A stretch of 64,000 nucleotides of DNA from Flavobacterium psychroterrae. GTDB lineage: Bacteria > Bacteroidota > Bacteroidia > Flavobacteriales > Flavobacteriaceae. Shown piece after piece: positions 1-7,801 of the stretch (position 1 is its first letter; each line of letters begins with the position of its first letter). The stretch spans positions 430,710 through 494,709 of the forward strand of contig NZ_JAGYVZ010000002.1 of the NCBI RefSeq assembly GCF_018380615.1. Direction: 5' to 3'. The notes beneath the pieces are model-generated. The model made no database searches. It worked only from the letters and a program-made list of their open reading frames with translations, and was not told the DNA's origin. A program made the position numbers and the translations under genes.

Positions 1-1
1 A

Positions 2-1048
2 AAAGAAATCAGAGCTTTTTTAGATCAATATGTTATTGGTCAGGATCAGACTAAAAAAGTAATGTCAGTTGCGGTTTATAATCACTACAAACGTTTAATG
101 CAACAGCAATTAGACGACGAAGTAGAGATCGAAAAAAGTAACATCATCATGGTGGGACAAACCGGAACAGGAAAAACATTGGTAGCAAAAACTATCGCAA
201 AAATGTTAGACGTTCCTTTGGCTATTGTTGATGCAACCGTACTTACAGAAGCTGGTTATGTTGGTGAAGATGTCGAAAGTATTCTGACACGTCTATTACA
301 AGCAGCTGATTATGATGTAACCAAAGCAGAAAGAGGAATTGTTTTTATTGATGAAATAGATAAAATTGCCCGTAAGAGCGATAATCCATCAATAACACGT
401 GATGTATCTGGTGAAGGTGTACAACAAGCTTTATTGAAATTATTAGAAGGAACAGTTGTAAACGTACCACCAAAAGGAGGACGTAAACACCCCGACCAGA
501 AATTTGTTGAGGTAAATACCCAAAATATCCTGTTTATTGCCGGTGGGGCTTTTGATGGAGTAGAACGTATTATTTCTAAACGTTTAAACCGTCAGGCAGT
601 TGGATATTCAACATCTAAAAATGTTGATAATATTGATAAAGACAATTTATTGCAATATATTATTCCAAAAGACATTAAAGATTTTGGTTTAATTCCCGAA
701 ATTATTGGTCGTTTACCAGTTTTGACACATATGGATCCTCTTGACAGAGAAACTTTACGTGCAATTTTGACACAACCTAAAAATGCCTTAATCAAACAAT
801 ATCAAAAATTATTTTTAATGGATGATGTTGAATTTAATATTACTGATGAAGCATTAGATTTTATTGTTGACAAAGCATTAGAATACAAATTAGGAGCTCG
901 TGGATTACGTTCGTTATGCGAAGCAATCTTAACAGATGCTATGTACGAATTGCCAAGTTCTGATGATAAAGTTTTGACAATCGATGAAGATTATGCAAAA
1001 CATACTTTGAATAAAAATTTATTGAAGCGCATGGAAATTGCCTCTTAA
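2..1048 (+). CDS. clpX: ATP-dependent Clp protease ATP-binding subunit ClpX (5' end outside window)
   Basis: AAA+ unfoldase that recognises substrates and feeds them to the ClpP peptidase in the cytoplasm. The frame is open to the left edge, so the N-terminal zinc-binding domain lies outside; about 348 residues remain. Visible landmarks are the lead-in [16 protein letters not shown], Walker A GQTGTGKT (bases 155-178), pore loop GYVGED, Walker [10 protein letters not shown] and sensor-2 GARGLR. The protein ends MEIAS and a strong hairpin follows at 1096-1126, so it closes its transcript. clpP would be expected just upstream, outside the window. No key residue is missing in the visible part. 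Confidence 0.97.
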   Translation, partial: KEIRAFLDQYVIGQDQTKKVMSVAVYNHYKRLMQQQLDDEVEIEKSNIIMVGQTGTGKTLVAKTIAKMLDVPLAIVDATVLTEAGYVGEDVESILTRLLQAADYDVTKAERGIVFIDEIDKIARKSDNPSITRDVSGEGVQQALLKLLEGTVVNVPPKGGRKHPDQKFVEVNTQNILFIAGGAFDGVERIISKRLNRQAVGYSTSKNVDNIDKDNLLQYIIPKDIKDFGLIPEIIGRLPVLTHMDPLDRETLRAILTQPKNALIKQYQKLFLMDDVEFNITDEALDFIVDKALEYKLGARGLRSLCEAILTDAMYELPSSDDKVLTIDEDYAKHTLNKNLLKRMEIAS

Positions 1049-1095
1049 ATCTTAAAATAAATTTGTCCAGTTTTTAAATTTGACAAACTTAATAC

Positions 1096-1126
1096 AAACC
1101 TGTTCATTATTTGAACAGGTTTTTTT
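1096..1126 (+). terminator. Terminator after clpX
   Basis: An 11-bp stem (AAACCTGTTCA with TGAACAGGTTT) and a 5-nt loop lead into a run of T. It lies 47 bases after the clpX stop. Confidence 0.85.
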
Positions 1127-1175
1127 ATACTTTTCCAATACTGTTTTCGTTTCTGTTTTTATGTAAATTGGCATT

Positions 1176-1838
1176 ATGAAAAAAATATTCCTCGCTATAA
1201 ATTTGATTCTGATAGTATCCTGTAATAAGAATAAGGAAGCTGATAAAAAGGCTTTTTCTTTTACTGAAAATACAATAGAACATATTACTGTAAACCCCCG
1301 AAACGAAATTAAAGAGCCTGATTATACTCTTTATTATAAAGAAGCACAACAATATTGTAAACGAAATAATCTGAATCAGAATAAATTTATTCTCATAGAT
1401 TTAAGTATTCATTCCGGTTTAAAACGATTCTTTGTTTATGACTTTAAAGAAAGCAAAATCATAAAATCATATACAGTAAGTCACGGTTGTGGAGATAATG
1501 ATTGGGGCGCAACAATGTCAAAAGAAGATGCACCAATAAGCAATGAATTTGATTCACATTGTTCCTCAATAGGTAAATTTGTTATTCTGGATCGCGGCGT
1601 AAGTCAATGGGGGATAAAAGTGAATTATATATTGCAGGGAAAAGATAAAACAAATTCACACGCCAGAAGCCGCGCTATAGTTTTACATTCCTGGGATGCT
1701 ATTTCAAGTGCAGAAGTTTATCCCAAAGGAAGCCCCGAGGGATGGGGTTGTCCAGCCGTTTCTAATGAAAGCATGAAAGAAATAGACGAGATTTTAAAAC
1801 AGAATAGCAAAGTTTTAATGTGGATTATAAAGCCATAA
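1176..1838 (+). CDS. Murein L,D-transpeptidase catalytic domain family lipoprotein
   Basis: 220 residues. The N-terminus MKKIFLAINLILIVSC carries a lipobox (IVSC, Cys16), so it should be a lipoprotein exported to the envelope. The rest fits the YkuD_2-type murein L,D-transpeptidase domain: a conserved HSW (His171) is followed by the signature GWGCPAVS with the predicted nucleophile Cys192. Such enzymes make or exchange 3-3 peptide cross-links in peptidoglycan, but activity has not been shown for many of this subfamily. Cys105 and Cys129 might form a disulfide (inference). It is monocistronic, between the clpX terminator and its own weak hairpin at 1829-1854. Confidence 0.8.
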   Translation: MKKIFLAINLILIVSCNKNKEADKKAFSFTENTIEHITVNPRNEIKEPDYTLYYKEAQQYCKRNNLNQNKFILIDLSIHSGLKRFFVYDFKESKIIKSYTVSHGCGDNDWGATMSKEDAPISNEFDSHCSSIGKFVILDRGVSQWGIKVNYILQGKDKTNSHARSRAIVLHSWDAISSAEVYPKGSPEGWGCPAVSNESMKEIDEILKQNSKVLMWIIKP

Positions 1839-1857
1839 TTTTATTTACGGCTTTTTT
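1829..1857 (+). terminator. Weak terminator overlapping the L,D-transpeptidase stop codon
   Basis: AAAGCC and GGCTTT form a 6-bp stem around the stop codon, followed by TTTTTT. The long loop makes it only a moderate candidate. Confidence 0.5.
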
Positions 1858-1893
1858 ATTATCTTTATTTAAATAACTATTAAAGTTTGAGTT

Positions 1894-2031
1894 ATGGATA
1901 AAACTATTGAAGATTACGATGGCAATGTACTTTTATGGCAGATTATAAACGTTATTGGACTTTTAATAATCCTATATTTATTATACCTGCTGATTAAATT
2001 TTTAAGAAAAAGAAACAGATCAAATAATTAA
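1894..2031 (+). CDS. Small single-pass membrane protein (45 aa)
   Basis: A short frame starting ATG and ending TAA encodes 45 residues. It has an acidic start (MDKTIEDYDG), one hydrophobic stretch of about 20 residues (roughly 16-35, IINVIGLLIILYLLYLL) and a basic tail (KFLRKRNR). The charge pattern suggests a single helix with a cytoplasmic C-terminus. It sits 55 bases after the L,D-transpeptidase gene on the same strand and just before a hairpin at 2042-2068. I recognise no family. Support comes from the coherent membrane-peptide composition and position. Confidence 0.55.
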   Translation: MDKTIEDYDGNVLLWQIINVIGLLIILYLLYLLIKFLRKRNRSNN

Positions 2032-2041
2032 AAAAGAAATT

Positions 2042-2070
2042 ATAATCCCGGTTTATGACCGGGATTATTT
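2042..2070. terminator. Bidirectional terminator between convergent genes
   Basis: A perfect 11-bp stem (ATAATCCCGGT with ACCGGGATTAT, loop TTATG) is flanked by A-rich sequence on the left and T-rich on the right. It separates the small membrane protein gene from the convergent GlxA-like regulator. Confidence 0.8.
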
Positions 2071-3035
2071 TACTGAACCCTAAATTTCTCCCGATATTCA
2101 AGAGGTTTCATTCCCACCATCTTAAAAAATACCTTTCTAAACGCCTTTGGATCATTGTAACCCGTTTTCTCGATAATTTCAGAAATCGAAAGCTGCGTTT
2201 GCTCCAGATATTTCTTAGAACTTTCAACTCTGATATTCTGCAAATATTCAATTGGCGGAATTCCCGTAACTTGTTTAAACCTTCTTGTCATGTTTCGCGC
2301 ACTTGTGGGAATATCTTTTGTGATTTCTTCCAGTTTTTCAATAGAATGATACTGACTTTCTATTTTGTGCTGAAGCATCGCAACCAAAGTATCATTATGC
2401 AAATGATTTGGTCTGAAAGTACTGAAATAACTCTGTTTATATCGGTTTAAATCAATCGAGAAAATCTTTGCAATCTGAACAGCAATTTCATTTCCACAAT
2501 ATTTCTGAACCAATAAAATCAATAAATGAAACGTTGAGGTAGAACCGCCGCTCGTATATAAACTGCCGTCAGCCGTTAAAGTTTCTTCGGGTTTTAATTT
2601 TACCAAAGGAAAAGCCTTTGTAAACGCACTGCACGCATCAACATGAGTTGTAGCAAGTTTTTCATTTAATAATCCCGAAGCGGCAAACAAAAAAGCTCCC
2701 GTACAAAAACTTGCCAATTCAGCTCCGTCTTTATGTTGCTTTTTTAACCACGGAATAAAATTCATGTTCTTAGCAATCATTTCCACCATATTATCAGTTG
2801 TAAAAGCAGGAATCAAAATCAAATCTAAAGTTCCATTTGACTCTTCGATTGAATTCACTTCATATCCAAACAAACGTTCTTCACTGATTTGTTCAATCGA
2901 TTGAAAAATCATAATTTCAAAAGGCTTTTTAGTTTCTTTAAAAAGATTATTAGCCGTTTCAAAAACTTCTAAAATCGCGGCTATACTTAATAACTTATAA
3001 TCATGCGGAACAATTAAACCTACTTTCGTGCTCAT
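2070..3035 (-). CDS. GlxA-family transcriptional regulator (DJ-1/PfpI domain plus AraC-type HTH)
   Basis: 321 residues from the chosen start MSTKVGLI. Residues about 1-170 form a DJ-1/PfpI amidotransferase-like domain with the elbow FCTGAFLFA (Cys111). Residues about 235-320 are a two-helix-turn-helix AraC DNA-binding domain ending KPLEYREKF. These fusions are regulators in which the PfpI domain is thought to sense a ligand. A start at 3071 would overlap the -7 element TACTTTTG (3069-3076, minus strand), so 3035 is preferred; 3062 would be nearly leaderless. It is divergent from the SRPBCC/VOC run, which it may control (inference from position). Confidence 0.88.
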   Translation of the reverse strand: MSTKVGLIVPHDYKLLSIAAILEVFETANNLFKETKKPFEIMIFQSIEQISEERLFGYEVNSIEESNGTLDLILIPAFTTDNMVEMIAKNMNFIPWLKKQHKDGAELASFCTGAFLFAASGLLNEKLATTHVDACSAFTKAFPLVKLKPEETLTADGSLYTSGGSTSTFHLLILLVQKYCGNEIAVQIAKIFSIDLNRYKQSYFSTFRPNHLHNDTLVAMLQHKIESQYHSIEKLEEITKDIPTSARNMTRRFKQVTGIPPIEYLQNIRVESSKKYLEQTQLSISEIIEKTGYNDPKAFRKVFFKMVGMKPLEYREKFRVQ

Positions 3036-3068
3036 AATTTCGTGGTCTTTATAAAGTTGCATTATACA

Positions 3069-3076
3069 CAAAAGTA
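3069..3076 (-). promoter_or_regulatory. -7 promoter element for the GlxA-like regulator
   Basis: The minus strand reads TACTTTTG, an exact match to the Bacteroidota -7 consensus TAnnTTTG. No clear -33 TTG lies at the usual spacing. Confidence 0.55.
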
Positions 3077-3141
3077 ATTATTTTGTCTTAAATGACCCTA
3101 AAGTTGACTTTTAATGTATCATAAAGCTGAATGTAATATTT

Positions 3142-3149
3142 TAAATTTG
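3142..3149 (+). promoter_or_regulatory. -7 promoter element for the first SRPBCC gene
   Basis: TAAATTTG matches TAnnTTTG, 53 bases upstream of the ATG at 3203. With the element at 3069-3076 it makes the 3036-3202 gap a divergent promoter region. Confidence 0.55.
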
Positions 3150-3202
3150 CTTTAATAATTGTAATTTTATATAAATAGATATTCAATTCTAACAAAAAAA
3201 CA

Positions 3203-3607
3203 ATGATAACGGTACAAAACACGATTCATGCATCAATTGATAAAGTCTGGCAGTTTTGGACATTACCGAAGCATATTCAAAATTGGAATATTGCGATAGA
3301 CACTTGGTATACAGCATCTGTAGAAAATGATTTGAAAGTTGGAGGAAAGTTCAAATACAAAATGTTAAAAAAAGATAAAAGCTTAAGTTTTGATTTTGAA
3401 GGTATATATACTAAAATCGAAAATTTATCTTTAATAGAATATAAACTTCTTGATAACAGAACAGGAAAAGTAAGTTTTGAAAAAAATGAAAATCAAGTAA
3501 CAATTACCGAAGATTTTGAACCAGTAAAAGAAGATTCTGAAAGCATGCAACAAGAATGGTGTCAAACAGTTATTGATAATTTCAAAAAATATATCGAAGC
3601 TTTTTAA
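3203..3607 (+). CDS. SRPBCC/AHSA1-like domain protein, copy 1
   Basis: 134 residues forming one START/Bet v1-like (SRPBCC) domain of the AHSA1 (activator of Hsp90 ATPase homologue) type. The opening ITVQNTIHASIDKVWQFW and the closing amphipathic helix WCQTVIDNFKKYIE are typical. These small proteins bind hydrophobic ligands in a deep cavity; no enzymatic function can be assigned here. The gene at 3655 is a near-copy in the same orientation 47 bases away, so this is a tandem duplication. It is first in a run of five small genes divergent from the GlxA-like regulator. Confidence 0.85.
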   Translation: MITVQNTIHASIDKVWQFWTLPKHIQNWNIAIDTWYTASVENDLKVGGKFKYKMLKKDKSLSFDFEGIYTKIENLSLIEYKLLDNRTGKVSFEKNENQVTITEDFEPVKEDSESMQQEWCQTVIDNFKKYIEAF

Positions 3608-3654
3608 AAGCCAATTAAAATAGAAAAAACTAATTCAAATAAAACACAATTACA

Positions 3655-4059
3655 ATGATAACAGTACAAAGCACGATTAATGCATCGATAGATAAAGTTT
3701 GGGAATTTTGGACATTACCGGAACATATTAAAAACTGGAGTTACGCCTCAGCAGAATGGCATTCACCTCATGCTGAAAATGATTTAAGAGTTGGAGGAAA
3801 ATTTAAAACCACTATGGCAGCAAAAGACGCAAGTATAAGCTTTGATTTTGGAGGAGAATATACTTTGGTAGAAAAAAACAAAGCCATAGAATATGTTCTT
3901 GAAGATGGCAGAAAAGTTGAAATTACTTTTGAAGAAACACCAAACGGAGTGGAAATCACCGAAAGCTTTGACCCCGAAACTGAAAATTCAGATGAAATGC
4001 AGCAAGGCGGATGGAATGCCATCCTTGATAATTTTAAAAGTTATGTAGAAAGTAATTAG
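3655..4059 (+). CDS. SRPBCC/AHSA1-like domain protein, copy 2
   Basis: 134 residues, the same length as the preceding gene and visibly paralogous: both start MITVQ, both carry ASIDKVW then FWTLP and NW near residues 10-30, and both end in a DNFK helix. It differs in having the Gly-rich end MQQGGWNAILDNF, the form more usual for single-domain AHSA1 proteins; copy 1 lacks the GG. Ligand and role are unknown. A hydrophobic-ligand-binding fold is the safe inference. Confidence 0.85.
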   Translation: MITVQSTINASIDKVWEFWTLPEHIKNWSYASAEWHSPHAENDLRVGGKFKTTMAAKDASISFDFGGEYTLVEKNKAIEYVLEDGRKVEITFEETPNGVEITESFDPETENSDEMQQGGWNAILDNFKSYVESN

Positions 4060-4199
4060 TTTTTTTTAAGGTGCAAAGCTACATAGAGACAAAGGGTTTA
4101 ATTGCTAAAAATAGAAATTAAACTTAAAAAACTTTGCGACTTCGCGTCTTTGCGAGCAAAAAACTTAAATTATCTTACATCACTTATATGGTTTAAAAA
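4060..4199. repeat. Intergenic word-repeat segment with two word families
   Basis: Between the second SRPBCC gene and the VOC gene, GTGCAAAGCTACATAGAGAC and, about 45 bases on, CTTTGCGACTTCGCGTCTTT form a loose inverted pair. The segment ends with ATCACTTATATGGTTT (around 4178-4194), a single arm of the family also seen at 58493 and 62189-62265. Confidence 0.55.
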
Positions 4200-4216
4200 T
4201 ATAAAAAGCAGCAATT

Positions 4217-4624
4217 ATGACAAAACAAATTTGGCTGAATTTGCCGGTAAAAGAGGTGGCAAAATCAAAAGCTTTTTTTTCGAAAATAGGATTCTCTTTT
4301 AATAAAGAACACGATACACCAAGCTCAACGGCAATGATTGTAGGTGAAGGAAAATTTGTAGTGATGCTTTTTGAAGAAACATTATTTGCCGGTTTTACTA
4401 AAAACAAAATTACAGACACACAATCAAGTTCAGAAGTTTTGATTTCAATTGATGCCGAAAGTGTTTCAGAAGTTGATGAACTGGCACAGAAAGTACAAGA
4501 TGCAGGCGGAACAATTTTTGCGCCTCCGGCAGAAGAACAGGGCTGGATGTATGGTTTTGGTTTTGCAGATTTAGACGGTCATCGATGGAACGTTTTATTT
4601 ATGGATTTTAATAAACTATCATAA
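4217..4624 (+). CDS. VOC family protein (glyoxalase/bleomycin-resistance fold)
   Basis: 135 residues with two beta-alpha-beta-beta-beta halves typical of the vicinal oxygen chelate superfamily. It starts MTKQIWLNLPVKEVAKSKAF, has a middle strand EVLISIDAESVSEVDELAQ, and ends with the characteristic GFADLDGHRWNVLFMD. The terminal His-Arg-Trp segment is common in uncharacterised 'extradiol dioxygenase-like' members. Substrate and metal dependence cannot be read. The next gene starts 2 bases after its stop, so the two are cotranscribed. Confidence 0.85.
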   Translation: MTKQIWLNLPVKEVAKSKAFFSKIGFSFNKEHDTPSSTAMIVGEGKFVVMLFEETLFAGFTKNKITDTQSSSEVLISIDAESVSEVDELAQKVQDAGGTIFAPPAEEQGWMYGFGFADLDGHRWNVLFMDFNKLS

Positions 4625-4626
4625 TT

Positions 4627-5064
4627 ATGGAAACTTTAGAATTTAAAATCAGAATCAAAGCTCACCCGGAAAAAGTCTGGTCGGTTTTATGGAATGACGA
4701 AACCTACAGAAAATGGGCAGGAGTTTTTTATGAGGGATCATATGCAATAAGTGATTGGAACGAAGGTGGAAAAATACACTTTTTGGGACCTGATGGAGGA
4801 GGAATGAATAGCATAATCGAGAAAAAAATCCAAAATGAATATATGGCTTTTAAGCATTTGGGAGAAGTTAAAGATTTTAAAGAAATACCTGTTAATGAAG
4901 AAACAGAAAAATGGAGCGGCGCTATGGAAACCTATCGATTAACTCCTGATGATGAATTTACAGATCTTGTAGTTGAAGTTGATGTAGTCGAAAAATTTAT
5001 TGATTATTTCAAGGAGGCTTTCCCAAAAGGGCTGGAAATAGTAAAAGAACTTTCTGAGAATTAG
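4627..5064 (+). CDS. SRPBCC/AHSA1-like domain protein, copy 3
   Basis: 145 residues of the SRPBCC fold: METLEFKIRIKAHPEKVWSV, WNEGGKIHFLGPDGGGM (the GG turn typical of the family), and a final helix DYFKEAFPKGLEIVKEL. It is more distant from the two upstream copies than they are from each other. It follows the VOC gene by 2 bases and is probably translationally coupled to it. Its stop codon lies at the first unit of a 14-bp tandem array. Ligand unknown. Confidence 0.82.
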   Translation: METLEFKIRIKAHPEKVWSVLWNDETYRKWAGVFYEGSYAISDWNEGGKIHFLGPDGGGMNSIIEKKIQNEYMAFKHLGEVKDFKEIPVNEETEKWSGAMETYRLTPDDEFTDLVVEVDVVEKFIDYFKEAFPKGLEIVKELSEN

Positions 5065-5161
5065 AGAATAGAAGAAAGAGAATAGAAGAAAGAGAATAGA
5101 AGAAAGAGAATAGAAGAAAGAGAATAGAAGGAAGATAGTAGAGGAAAGGGAATAGGAGAAG
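5064..5161 (+). repeat. 14-bp tandem repeat array (minisatellite)
   Basis: Unit GAGAATAGAAGAAA is repeated exactly about four times (5064-5119), then decays over three variant units to about 5161. It starts at the stop codon of the SRPBCC gene and lies in front of the PhnB-like gene. Purine-only stretches dominate the plus strand. Confidence 0.9.
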
Positions 5162-5201
5162 AAAAGTAGAGATTGCTAAACAAACAAAAAACAAAAATAT
5201 C

Positions 5202-5648
5202 ATGGCAACATCAGTAAACCCGTATTTAATTTTTAACGGAAATTGCGAAGAAGCATTTCTGTTTTACAAATCAGTTTTTGGAGGAGAATTTCCGTATATC
5301 GGAAAATATAAAGACATGCCCGCCGACGAAAATGGAACTGGTCCTCAATTATCAACGCAGGATGGCAACCGAATCATGCACGTCTCGCTTCCTATTGGAC
5401 ATACCATTTTAATGGGAAGCGATAGTCATCCACAATTAGGAGATCCGGGTTTGTCAGATAATTTTTCAATCTCTATCAATACAGAAAGCCAGGACGAAGC
5501 AGACAAGATTTTTAACGGACTTTCGGCTGGAGGCAAAGTTGAAATGCCTATGAATAAAACATTTTGGGGCGCATATTTCGGAATGTTCAAAGACAAATTT
5601 GGTGTCAATTGGATGGTAAATTTTGATGAATCAGAACCTATGAAATAA
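5202..5648 (+). CDS. PhnB-like VOC family protein
   Basis: 148 residues of the PhnB/YjdN type of the VOC superfamily: start VNPYLIFNGNCEEAFLFYKS, middle VSLPIGHTILMGSD, end FWGAYFGMFKDKFGVNWMVN. The related E. coli protein is not needed for phosphonate breakdown and its function is unclear, so none is assigned here. It is the last gene of the small-protein run; a strong terminator follows at 5733-5760. The 137-base gap before it holds the 14-bp tandem array, so it may be expressed separately from the upstream genes. Confidence 0.88.
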   Translation: MATSVNPYLIFNGNCEEAFLFYKSVFGGEFPYIGKYKDMPADENGTGPQLSTQDGNRIMHVSLPIGHTILMGSDSHPQLGDPGLSDNFSISINTESQDEADKIFNGLSAGGKVEMPMNKTFWGAYFGMFKDKFGVNWMVNFDESEPMK

Positions 5649-5732
5649 TTTCAGAAAATCCTTCACCACGAATTTGTGATAATTAAAAAGTTACGTTATT
5701 TTAATAGTAGAACATTATTGTTAAATTACTTC

Positions 5733-5760
5733 AAAAAGCACATTCATATGTGCTTTTTCT
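5733..5760 (+). terminator. Terminator after the SRPBCC/VOC gene run
   Basis: AAAAAGCACAT pairs perfectly with ATGTGCTTTTT around a 4-nt loop, ending in T residues. Confidence 0.85.
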
Positions 5761-5839
5761 TTTCAAAAAAACAAACAATATCCTTTTTTATCAACAATAG
5801 ATTGCCGATTTTTGTCGCTTCTTAAAATCAAGACATAAA

Positions 5840-7069
5840 ATGGCAATAGAAGGTAAAGAGATTATTTTATTAAAAGTTTCAGGACACGATAAAATAGGAG
5901 TAACGGCAGGTTTAACAGCAGTATTAGCAACTTACGATGCTAATATTCTGGATATTGGTCAGGCTGATATTCACGACACACTTTCTCTGGGAATTTTGTT
6001 TGAGATCGAAGCCGGTTCAAGTTCAGGACCAGTTTTAAAAGATTTACTATTCAAAGCCTACGAACTTGAAATTAAAGTAAAATTCATTCCAATTTCTATT
6101 GAAGATTATGAAACTTGGGTAAAATCGCAATCAAAACAACGATATATTATTAATATTTTAGGCGAAAAACTCGCAGCTTCACAATTGGCAGCGGTTACTA
6201 AAATAATGTCAGATCAAAACCTAAATATTGATTCTATTATAAGATTAACAGGACGAACATCTATTGTTGAAATAGAAGAATATCCTCGTTCCTGCATACA
6301 ATTATCCGTAACCGGCGAAATTGTAAACAAGATCATCATGACGGCAAGTTTCATGGAGATTTCAAGAACTTTAAATGTAGATATCTCATTTCAGGAAGAT
6401 AATATTTACAGACGAAACCGCCGTTTGGTTTGTTTCGACATGGATTCGACTTTGATTCAAACCGAAGTAATAGACGAATTGGCAGAACTAAACGGAGTAG
6501 GTCCGCAAGTTCGCGCCATCACAGAATCTGCAATGAATGGTGAAATTGATTTCAACGAAAGTTTCAAACAACGTATGGCGTTGCTTGAAGGTTTGAGCGA
6601 AGATGTTTTGCAAAATGTAGCCATCAATTTACCAATCACAAAAGGCGCCCGCCGTTTAATGAAAGCCTTAAAATATTACGGATATAAAACCGCGATTTTA
6701 TCCGGAGGATTCACTTATTTTGGAGAATATCTGCAAAAAGAATTGGGTATCGATTACGTTCATGCCAATCAACTAGAGATCAAAGACGGTAAATTAACCG
6801 GTAAATATTTAGGCGAAATCGTAGACGGGCAAAAGAAAGCCGAATACCTAAAAGCAATCGCCGAAAAAGAAGGAATCCACATCAACCAAACCATTGCAGT
6901 TGGTGACGGAGCAAACGATTTGCCAATGCTAAACTTAGCAGGTTTAGGAATCGCCTTCCACGCAAAACCAAAAGTAAAAGAAAGTGCTTCAACCTCAATT
7001 TCAAGTTTAGGACTTGACGGAGTTTTATATTTATTAGGATATCACGACAGGTATATTGATATGATGTAG
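5840..7069 (+). CDS. serB: Phosphoserine phosphatase SerB with N-terminal ACT-type domains
   Basis: 409 residues. The last step of serine synthesis, O-phosphoserine to L-serine plus phosphate, in the cytoplasm. Residues about 1-175 are two ACT-like regulatory domains (start EIILLKVSGHDKIGVTAGL). From residue 195 a HAD phosphatase follows, with motif I DMDSTLIQTE (Asp200 nucleophile), motif II LSGGF near 288 and motif III GDGANDLPML near 358. Longer than the plain 220-residue enzyme because of the ACT part, a layout known in actinobacteria and Bacteroidota; serine feedback is a reasonable inference. Monocistronic, with a terminator at 7143-7177. Confidence 0.95.
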   Translation: MAIEGKEIILLKVSGHDKIGVTAGLTAVLATYDANILDIGQADIHDTLSLGILFEIEAGSSSGPVLKDLLFKAYELEIKVKFIPISIEDYETWVKSQSKQRYIINILGEKLAASQLAAVTKIMSDQNLNIDSIIRLTGRTSIVEIEEYPRSCIQLSVTGEIVNKIIMTASFMEISRTLNVDISFQEDNIYRRNRRLVCFDMDSTLIQTEVIDELAELNGVGPQVRAITESAMNGEIDFNESFKQRMALLEGLSEDVLQNVAINLPITKGARRLMKALKYYGYKTAILSGGFTYFGEYLQKELGIDYVHANQLEIKDGKLTGKYLGEIVDGQKKAEYLKAIAEKEGIHINQTIAVGDGANDLPMLNLAGLGIAFHAKPKVKESASTSISSLGLDGVLYLLGYHDRYIDMM

Positions 7070-7142
7070 TATCAACATAAAGAATGTCAGTCTGAGGAAC
7101 GAAGAATCCCAGTAAGTAATGCGACAATCAAAATAATAGACC

Positions 7143-7177
7143 AACCTTAGTTTTTTAATAAAGCTAAGGTTTTTTTA
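7143..7177 (+). terminator. Terminator after serB
   Basis: AACCTTAG and CTAAGGTT form an 8-bp stem with a 13-nt loop, followed by a run of T. It lies 74 bases after the serB stop. Confidence 0.75.
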
Positions 7178-7178
7178 T

Positions 7179-7275
7179 GGGCATGTCCCGCCGAAAAAAG
7201 CGGGTCGGGCTATTCGTTACAATCTTTTGTGCCGAACCCTGGCACAAAAGGATTTCCTCTTCTATCCCTCATGCA
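7179..7275 (-). repeat. Structured intergenic repeat, copy 1
   Basis: Read on the minus strand it begins TGCATGAGGGATAGAAG and ends GGCGGGACATGCCC, the same frame as the element at 43200-43302. It contains a perfect 10-bp hairpin, CTTTTGTGCC (7224-7233) with GGCACAAAAG (7241-7250). From memory, elements with this outline recur between Flavobacterium genes; that was not checked. Confidence 0.65.
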
Positions 7276-7335
7276 TTTAGTGGAATCATAGGTTTTAATG
7301 AACTGCTTGCTGCTTGAGTTGGATATGTATTATAT

Positions 7336-7791
7336 TTAATTTGTAGAGTTCCTAAATATATTGTTTTTTGATTGTAAATGTATTTTTTTTACATATCCTG
7401 ACCAACTAAAAATCAAAACGATTAGGCTGGTTAAAATAAGTGCTAAAGCTTTTGTGAAGGCTCCAGTTTCTAAAAATTCAACATTAAATCCATAAGTAAC
7501 AGATATTAGATACAAAACATATCCAATAATTCCACAATAGATAATTGATATAAAAGGTAGTGTGTTTTGACCTAATAAATAAAATTTCAATTGGATTATT
7601 CCCAGCAAAAAAATAATCCATGCAATACAATAAATCATAAACTTCAGATATCCTTTAAAACGATAATCGTGAGGTCCTTTCATTACATAACTGGGATCGT
7701 AGTCAATTTTTATGAAAATTGTAAATAAGTAAATGGTGATCAATGAAATGATCGAAATTATTACGTAATTATAGTTTCTGATGATTTTCAA
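7336..7791 (-). CDS. Four-helix membrane protein of unknown function
   Basis: 151 residues with four hydrophobic segments (about 8-26, 50-70, 78-98 and 112-130): an N-terminal YVIISIISLITIYLFTIFI, then FMIYCIAWIIFLLGIIQL and so on. The C-terminus is basic (KKIHLQSKNN). I recognise no family. It starts 10 bases after the stop of the GH3-family gene and is likely cotranscribed with it. Its frame is clean and hydrophobic throughout, which supports a real gene. Confidence 0.7.
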   Translation of the reverse strand: MKIIRNYNYVIISIISLITIYLFTIFIKIDYDPSYVMKGPHDYRFKGYLKFMIYCIAWIIFLLGIIQLKFYLLGQNTLPFISIIYCGIIGYVLYLISVTYGFNVEFLETGAFTKALALILTSLIVLIFSWSGYVKKIHLQSKNNIFRNSTN

Positions 7792-7801
7792 TTTCAGTTT
7801 T

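Noticed and set aside
2055..2450. 131-residue plus-strand frame
   Set aside because: Lies antisense to the AraC DNA-binding domain of the GlxA-like regulator and has no motif of its own.
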